Assembly (NCBI RefSeq): GCF_027595985.1
Contig: NC_073306.1
Span: forward strand, 79,697,477 to 79,761,476
DNA: 64,000 bases
From: Sorex araneus
Lineage: Eukaryota; Chordata; Mammalia; Eulipotyphla; Soricidae
Direction: 5' to 3'
Below, piece after piece: positions 57,440 to 64,000 of the stretch. How positions within the stretch are numbered: position 1 is the stretch's first letter; every line of letters begins with the position of its first letter. The notes under the pieces are model-generated. The model saw nothing but the letters and a program-made list of their open reading frames with translations, searched no databases and was not told where the DNA came from. A program made the translations under genes and the position numbers.

Positions 57440-59800
57440 AAAAGAAAAAAAAAGAAAATGATACAAAGAATCAGTGAAATCATAAAATCAGGAGCTGTTT
57501 TTTTTTTTTAAGAATAAAGAAAACCCTTATTTAAACTTACAAGGAAAAAAAAAAGAAAAGCTTGTAAACTGGAACAGAGATGAAAGGGGAACAATTACAA
57601 CAAAGAGCTAAAAAAAATACAAAAGACTATAAGAAGAGGGGCTGGAACAATAGCACAGCGGGTAGGGTGTTTGCCTTGCACGTGGCCGACCCTGGGTTCG
57701 ATTCCCAGCATCCCATATGGTCCCCTGAGCACCGCCAGGGGTGATTCCTGAGTGCAGAACCATGAGTAACCCCTGTGCATCGCCAAGTGTGACCAACAAA
57801 GCAAAAAAAAAGGACTATAAGAAGCTATTATGAACAACTTTGTCCACGAAATTGGAAACCTAGAAGAAATAAGCAAATTTTAAGGATCTATCTGAAACTA
57901 AACCAGGAAGAAGCAGAACACTTGAACAGAACTCTTAACAAGGAAATTTAAAAAGGAATGAAAAATCTACCCAAAACAAAGTCCAGGTTCAGATAAGTTT
58001 ACTAGTAAATTCTGCTAAACCTTCAAAGGGGGTTTACTATCTACCAAAATATCAAAGTAACAGGAAATACCCTTCCTAAGATTTCTATGAAATCAACATT
58101 ACCCTAGTACCAAAAGAGTACAAAAAAAAGAAAACTACAGACCAATATCCCAGGTAAGGGATTTGATATGTAAAGATTTTCAACAAAACAGCAGAAAAAT
58201 GAATTCAATATATCAAAAGGATTATACATGATAGTAAAGTGGGATTTATTCTAGGGATACAAGGATATACAAGATATGCAAATAAATTAATTTGATATAT
58301 ACCATATTAACGAAATATTAAAAATCTGTGATTATATAATGGATGCAGAGGAAGTTTCTGGCAAGACTAAACATCCCCTCATAACAAAACTTTCAAAAAA
58401 AAAAGGTGTATTCTGACAATAAAAGCCAAATATAATAAATCTACCACTAACATATTCAATGACCAAAAAATGAAAGTCTCCCCTCTAACATCAGGTACAA
58501 GGTAAGATATTCACTTCCTCTAATTTTATTTAAGAAAGTACTAGAAGTCACAGCGAATCAGGCAAGAAAATTGATCAAAGGTATTCTATCACCATTAGCA
58601 GATGATATGATAATACACGTAGAATAAATTTCATTGAAATTTCACTGAAATACTTCTAGAAAAAATAAATATGGTAAAGTGACAGGCTACAAAATCAACA
58701 CAGGAAAACCTGAGGTATTTTTTATATGAGAATATAACAATCCCATTTAGCAGTGTCCAAAAACATCATGCACCTCAGAATCAATCACCATAGCAAAGAA
58801 TGTAAGGTCTTATTTGGATAAACTAAGTCATTATTAAAATAAATAGAAAAGGACACAAGGAAATGGGAAAATGGTTCATGTCCTTGAATTGAAAGAATAC
58901 TGCCAAAATGACTGCAATATGTAAAACATTATACAGTTCAAGACAAAAAATTTTTTTCTCCTGTCCAAATTCCAGTGGTAGTCTTCCAGTACTTAAAACA
59001 AATGCTAAAATTTGTACAGAATCACAAAACTGCCATAGCAGCTTTGAGACAGAAGATAGGAAGGGTTGTTCTGCCACTGAAACAACCTCACACCAGTGAG
59101 AATGAGCTGTATCAAGATCAGAAACAACCAGCTTGGGGGGGTTGCAGTGAAAAAGTAACCCTTGTCTGACTACTGACAGAACTAAAACTGGCTCAGCCTT
59201 TATAAAAACACAGCACGGAAACTTATCAAAGAATTAAAAATTGAATTCCACTGTTTCAGCTATTCTACATCTTATCATCTATTCCAAAAAAAATAAAAAG
59301 ATTAACTTGAAAAAATATATATATACACCTATGCCTATGGAGACTATATATAGTAGCCAAGATAGGGGAATAATCTAAGTATCCATTAATGGATGAAAAG
59401 ATAAATTGTGAAGATAAAGAAATAAATTTATACATAACAGACTACTACTTAGCTAAAAAAATATGTCTTGCTTTTTTGCTGCAATATGTAGGCATCCAAG
59501 AAGGTGTCATGTTAAGGAAAATAGGAGTGAGAAAAGACAAATACTGGGTGATTTCAGTTATATGTGGCATATGAAGCAACAAAGCAAAGAATAGTGTCTA
59601 ATGACAACAAATGGTCTTTAACTATAGAACTCAAGTTATTAAGCATTGCAGATGGGGAAAGAGCTGAGGAGAGAAAGGAAGAGGAAAGCTACAAGTTATT
59701 AGGTTATTATTATTATTATTAGGACAATGGTGAAGGGTCTCCGGTGGTAGTAGAGGTGCAATAAAATGTTACTATTGTAAATATGTTGCCACAATCACCA
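57440..59800 (+). mobile_element. Second, older L1 fragment (ORF2 to 3' end)
   Basis: Diverged L1 words include CGAAATTGGAAACCTAGAAG, AATTCTGCTAAACC, CTAGTACCAAAAGAG, ACAGACCAATATCCC, CCATTAGCAGATGATATGA (the region of the reverse-transcriptase active site) and GTATCCATTAATGGATG. It ends in poly-A at about 59815. Frames are broken everywhere. Confidence 0.75.
57637..57811 (+). mobile_element. SOR SINE with TSD, inside the L1
   Basis: A full copy. GACTATAAGAAG at 57625-57636 is repeated at 57813-57824. Confidence 0.97.
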
Positions 59801-60145
59801 AAAAAAAAAAAAAAAATTCAGTGAGTTTAAGAAAAAAATCTATTTTTTTTTAAAAAAAGCTCTAATCTCTTCAGCAAGGAGAATTGAAATCACACAATAA
59901 TAGTGAATCAGGTCAAATCTGTAAATGAAAATATGCTGTATAACAAAAAAACTGAGTTTTTCTTGTGATGCCAAAAATTTATCATTAAATTTTTAATCGA
60001 CAAAAACAACTTCTTAATTTCCCAAGTTTTAAACTCATTATGAAAAATGTTCTTTAATTCCCTTGAGGAATCCTTTTAGTTTACTCTTATTTGAATCATT
60101 CTATTTAAGTAATTTAATTTTTAACATCAAGAATTGTTTTAAATA

Positions 60146-60386
60146 CATGATGAGCTCTCAGTGTCTGTGTTGCAAGCCAGAATGCCCAAATGAAGAGAGA
60201 GAATATGGGGAATATTGTCTGCCACGGAGGCAAGGGGAGGGTGGGAAAGGGGGGGTATACCGGGGATATTGGTGGTGGGGAATGTGCACTGGTGGAGGGA
60301 TGGGTGTTTGATCACTGTGTGATTGTAACCCAAACATAAAAGCTTGTAACTATCTCAGAGTGATTCAATAAAATTTAAAAAAAAAA
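60146..60386 (+). mobile_element. Recent 5'-truncated L1 3' end with 17-bp TSD
   Basis: It has the L1 3' UTR order GGGGATATTGGTGGTGGGG, ATGTGCACTGGTGGAGGG, GTGTTTGATCACTG and GAGTGATTCAATAAAATTT, then poly-A. AAGAATTGTTTTAAATA lies at 60129-60145 and 60387-60403. It is the repeat nearest the ZNF644 3' end. Confidence 0.95.
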
Positions 60387-60403
60387 AAGAATTGTTTTAA
60401 ATA

Positions 60404-61129
60404 GTTTAACAAAAAAAATTTATCCAAATTTGCTTATTAAACTTATAGTCAAACCACCTATTATATTCTTCATTGCTGCCTTAGTAATAAAATTATGGAA
60501 TTATAAAAGTTAGAGCTAAAAAGGGCTCTAACAATTGCAAGTCTTCATAAATCTTTAAAAGTAAAACTCAGACCTTTATAATCTTAGTATTTCTTCCAAA
60601 TAATGTACCTGTATTAAGCATCAATGACAGTTGTTTAGTAAAAGACAACTAGTATACAAAAATGTTTTAGTATCATTACAATAGATTCAATTAACCCCTT
60701 TAAAAATGAAAATAACTTAAAAATACTTTTTCCTTACCCAAAAGTACCAGGAGGATCAGGAGACCAGGGACTGAGAATGGGTGTGTGTGTGTGTGTTTGT
60801 ATGTGTGTACATACACACACGTAAGTATACTTAAGAAGTTGAGTTTATATATATAGATATGTACACACATATTACATATTTATATATGCTTACATATATG
60901 TAAATGAACATATAAAAACTAAACTTGAGTTCACATCTAAGACTGATGTGGATTTGCAAGTCTGATTAATCATAAAAGAGAAAATGTCTTTCTCACAAAA
61001 ATTATCTAATGTTGTTTCTGAAAAACTACATCCTGTGAGTAAAATATAAACAATTTAGATTAAATTAAAACAAAACCTCAAGTGCTATTTGCACTGGTGA
61101 TAAAAACAAGAAATATTTCACAATGTAGT
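60404..61129. other. Single-copy sequence with microsatellites downstream of ZNF644
   Basis: AT-rich and repeat-poor apart from (GT)n at about 60780-60806 and TATATG/ACATAT units to about 60910. It may include distal 3' UTR if a later polyadenylation site is used. Confidence 0.5.
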
Positions 61130-62642
61130 CATTAAGTTTTTCTTTGTCTTTTTTTATTTAGAGATTTTTCTGGTAAGGAGATATACCATAGGAAAGCGAT
61201 TTCACTGGCAGTGAGGTATGTATATACTCTACCAAAATACTCCTTATTTTAACCGTTTTTAACTTTATTTACATAAGAAGAAAAGTATCAATGCATATCC
61301 TTGTTTCAACTATAGTATTAGTCATATACTACATGAAATAAAACAAAATGGTGCTTGCATACAAAAACCGTTATTTGTAAAGGTATCTGATTTCAGATTA
61401 AAACAAGTAATTTGCTTTTGGAAAGAGTTTAAAAGAAGAATCACAATTTATCATGACCAAGACATTTGCACCATATTTTCCATTCCTCACAGCACATTTA
61501 TTTCAGTAATTCCATTATGTCGGTTCTTAGCATGAGCATAGTGTTACACGATTTTCGTACATATAATCACATCCAAAACAAGTTCTAAAATTTAAATTGT
61601 AAACATTCTCATCATATGTAGAAATATTTCAATTGGTGTATTAAGTTTTGCTAACAGATCAATTTGGAAGAGAATATAAATGAGAAAGTCTATTCTAAAT
61701 TGTGTAGTGAGCATCGTTTATTAATTACATTTCTACAATGTTAAATAAAGAGTAAACCTGTCCTGTAAGCATGTCAATTTTTAAGTAAAACATTAAAAAG
61801 AAACAAATCTGTTAACAAAAGGATGTTTTGCAATAAAGAACATTAGATTTTTAAAATCTATTATGATACAAAAATGTAAAGGGTAAATAGCATCTTTGTT
61901 GACAAAGTAGGAGGTAGCATGGATGCACCACTTTATTGTCTGAGAAATGCAACTGGAGTAAAGAATATTTCCTTACCACAAATAATTTCCAGGACTATGT
62001 ACATATTTCTTTTAGAAACACTTGTTTAAGCAAATCTTCCTCCACTTTTTAGTATAAAAAAAAAATCATTCCATGTGATTAAAAAAAAAACACTTACACA
62101 TCTAGATAGAATTGTACTCTGCCCTATTTGAGTGAACAGTCTCAAACTATGAAGTACATGATATTTAATGCCCTAAGTTGAGTAAATTTAGTTAGCGGTT
62201 CCTGATATTATACAAAACACTAAATACATACAAACAAAATATAATATCTTATCTTTCAATGCAAGTCTTGTGGGGAATAAACAGAATCTTGATTCTGGTA
62301 ACACTGCAGAAAACATAATTTTCCAGTAAGTCTGTCTTTAAATATTCATGTCCAACTGTTTATTGATGACTGCTTACATGGCTTACATGTACTGTTCTTT
62401 TACTGAGTGAAGAGTTAACTGATAAAACTTAGTAAACCTTAAAAACACATCTTTTACCCTATAGAAAATATAGACTACTTACTGTTTGAAGTATTCAATT
62501 TGCTCTGATGTCATTCTAATTCACTTTTCCCCATTTTCCTGCTTTACTATTTATAAATGGATAATTTAATGTGGCATAAAAAAAACAAAGAATTTCAAAT
62601 TTACATCCAATTCAAATTTGTTATTTAAAAGGTTTCTTTGTT
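61130..62642 (-). other. ZNF644: Probable 3' UTR of the ZNF644-like gene
   Basis: Downstream of the stop codon on the minus strand there is about 1.5 kb of AT-rich single-copy sequence with no recognised SINE or L1, unlike the regions to its left. Canonical AATAAA signals occur on the minus strand at 61497-61502, 61264-61269 and 61153-61158, among others. The last lies just before a U/GU-rich stretch on the same strand, so I place the end near 61130. The end is a guess, because any of several signals could be used and alternative polyadenylation is likely. Absence of repeat insertions is consistent with constraint on a UTR. Confidence 0.4.
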
Positions 62643-62835
62643 CTATGAAGCTGCTTCTGCCATTAGTAGAGAAAATGAAGTTTCTGTAATGGAGGCAGGC
62701 TTTTTAAGTAGTGACGTTACTTCCACCATGCCAGCTCCTGTCCGTGGAAGATTAGCGTTTACAATGTGTCGTTGTAAGTGCTTAATCCAGTCTTCCTGAA
62801 CAGACAATGGTCCACGAAAGACTAGGCCACAAAAC
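62643..62835 (-). CDS. ZNF644: Terminal coding exon with the last C2H2 finger and stop codon, probably ZNF644
   Basis: The exon starts after a pyrimidine-rich tract ending TTCTTCTGTAG (AG at 62837-62836) and runs in frame to TAG at 62645-62643. It completes a finger begun in the previous exon, C-x2-C-x16-H-x3-H, with GPLSVQEDW before the histidines. A hydrophobic/serine tail ending LLMAEAAS follows, about 40 residues past the last His. The spacing between Cys and His is longer than in classical Krüppel fingers (x12) and matches the WIZ/ZNF644-type terminal finger, which I recall as involved in contacting the G9a/GLP complex. The intron between the two exons is 659 bases (63494-62836). If this is not ZNF644, the closest alternative is another WIZ-family zinc-finger protein. 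No frameshift or stop breaks either exon, so the gene looks functional. Confidence 0.82.
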
Positions 62836-63494
62836 CTACAGAAGAAGTTGATAATAGTTCTCTTAACATAAGCAATTCCCTTTATTTAAAAATAATTCAT
62901 GTAAAATCCATGAGTATAAAATGTAAACCACCACTTATAGGAGATACTCCTGACAAGTTTCTAAATGAAGGTAAAATTATTTAACACAATAGCAATAGTT
63001 GTATTTATAGAGGCAGAAACATTATCTAAAAGATGATTAATACCTTTATGTCCTAATATACTCAAAACAACTGTATTAAATGTACCATTTAACGTACCAT
63101 TCTTAAAGAGCTCTGATTCAGAATTCTTTCAAATCCCCAAGAAAGTACGAAATGAAGTACAAAATGAAAGAGTTTACTTAGTTTAGAATTATGAATAAAG
63201 AAAATTGTTCCCAATAACCAGAAACTCAAGATAAAATAAATTAAATCAAAGAAACCAAATTAATAGAACACAACAATATAAACTGCAAACCACATTATCA
63301 AAGAGGCTCTTAACTAAGATAGAAACTTTGGTTCATTAGTTATTGAATTACAAGTTAGGCTTATCTCCCCAAAGTTCATTTAAAACATAATTGCTGAGAA
63401 TTCACTTTCTTTCACAAATAAAAAATCCCCAATAAAATATAAAATATGTCTTGAGACAAAATGAAGTATGTCTTATGACAATATTGGCATATAC

Positions 63495-63597
63495 CTGCAT
63501 CTGAGAATGTAGACCTCGTCAGCACCATGAGGTAATGTCAACATTTTCTTCTTACTTCCAGATCTGGATCTTGACTTCTTTTGCTTACAATCTAAGG
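63495..63597 (-). CDS. ZNF644: Penultimate coding exon of a C2H2 zinc-finger gene, probably ZNF644
   Basis: This 103-base internal exon reads on the minus strand. It is preceded by a pyrimidine-rich tract and an AG acceptor (63599-63598) and ends in TGCAG followed by a GTATAT donor (63494 downward). It is open throughout: 2 bases, 33 codons, 2 bases. It encodes a basic stretch rich in Lys, Arg and Ser ([11 protein letters not shown]) and then the lead-in to a zinc finger, with the first zinc-binding Cys in its last full codon. The split codon AG|G joins in frame to the next exon. ZNF644 is a nuclear zinc-finger protein that, with its paralogue WIZ, associates with the G9a/GLP H3K9 methyltransferase complex. 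The assignment is from memory of the protein family, and WIZ-like GPLSVQEDW wording in the next exon supports it. The upstream exons lie beyond 64000. Confidence 0.8.
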
Positions 63598-64000
63598 CTT
63601 AAAAAGAAGGAAAAGACTTGACATTTCTTATATATTCTAAAACATACATCATACATGTTTCTATGAAGGTCAAAGGTCTTCTAATTCAAGCTAGAAAATG
63701 TCTGCATTTGTATTTCCTGAAACATGCATTAATGTGCAGTGGTTTCCTCTAGTTGTAGTTATATTATATGCACACATTTTTCCTATATTGCTTTTAGTTC
63801 CAGTGAATTAGATCTGAAAAAAATATACCCAATTTGAAATTAATAAGCTAACTTTTTCTTATGGTTTAATTTTAATAAGGTTGTCATTCTAACAAATTAT
63901 AACATTTTAAGATCAATCAGTATACATTTGATTACTGCTTCATTAAGATCTTAAGTGCTTTAAAAACTGGCAGAGGAATAGCATCACGGTTGTAATTAGA

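Noticed and set aside
58600..59169. Frames in L1 as small genes
   Set aside because: They lie in an old L1 ORF2 3' region with many stops.
11236..60386. Clusters of short direct repeats considered as CRISPR-like
   Set aside because: The repeats are dispersed SINEs and L1 tails with TSDs in a mammalian genome, with no regular spacing.

Overview
The window is nuclear DNA from a placental mammal, most likely a shrew (Sorex or a close relative; Eulipotyphla). The clearest sign is a very abundant tRNA-derived SINE. It has a head with an internal A-box-like segment and a GGTTCGATTCC B box, a CCCATATGGTCCCC body, and a GTGTGACCCAAAAAGCAAAA tail. I match this from memory to the shrew SOR SINE. About 15 fairly intact copies (several with perfect target-site duplications, TSDs), many older relics, and a second SINE family sharing the head are spread over both strands. 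There are no operons, CRISPR arrays or prokaryotic features, and almost all short open frames are chance or SINE/L1 translations.

The only protein-coding gene I can support is at the far right on the minus strand: the last two coding exons (63597-63495 and 62835-62643) and 3' UTR of a C2H2 zinc-finger gene. They are spliced with good GT/AG sites and end in a C-x2-C-x16-H-x3-H finger. I identify it as ZNF644, the WIZ paralogue that works with the G9a/GLP histone H3K9 methyltransferases. In human, the 3' side of ZNF644 faces the gene desert of the homeobox gene BARHL2 (from memory). That fits the rest of the window: single-copy noncoding DNA, a CpG island with no coding gene (about 15.69-16.62 kb) and several AT-rich, homeodomain-site-rich blocks that look like conserved enhancers (about 4.4, 18.9-19.8 and 48.2-48.9 kb).

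Layout: 1-11 kb is mostly single-copy sequence with a few old SINEs. 11-14 kb is a SINE cluster including a tandemly duplicated SINE. 14-23 kb holds the orphan CpG island, a near-perfect 43-bp-arm hairpin and a candidate enhancer. 23-37 kb is a graveyard of L1 fragments, SINEs and LTR-like sequence; it includes an antisense L1 carrying a TSD-flanked insertion that joins VAV3 exon 1 sequence to a SINE. 37-53 kb alternates single-copy DNA, SINEs, a pyrimidine-rich LTR-like element, an unclassified repeat pair and a 211-bp inverted duplication. 53-60 kb is L1-dominated, and 60.4-64 kb is the 3' end of ZNF644.

I found no previously undescribed gene system. The most unusual items are the VAV3-SINE chimeric insertion, the 49.66-50.50 kb inverted duplication with a SINE cut at its boundary, the 17.4 kb hairpin, and the CpG island without a recognisable gene.
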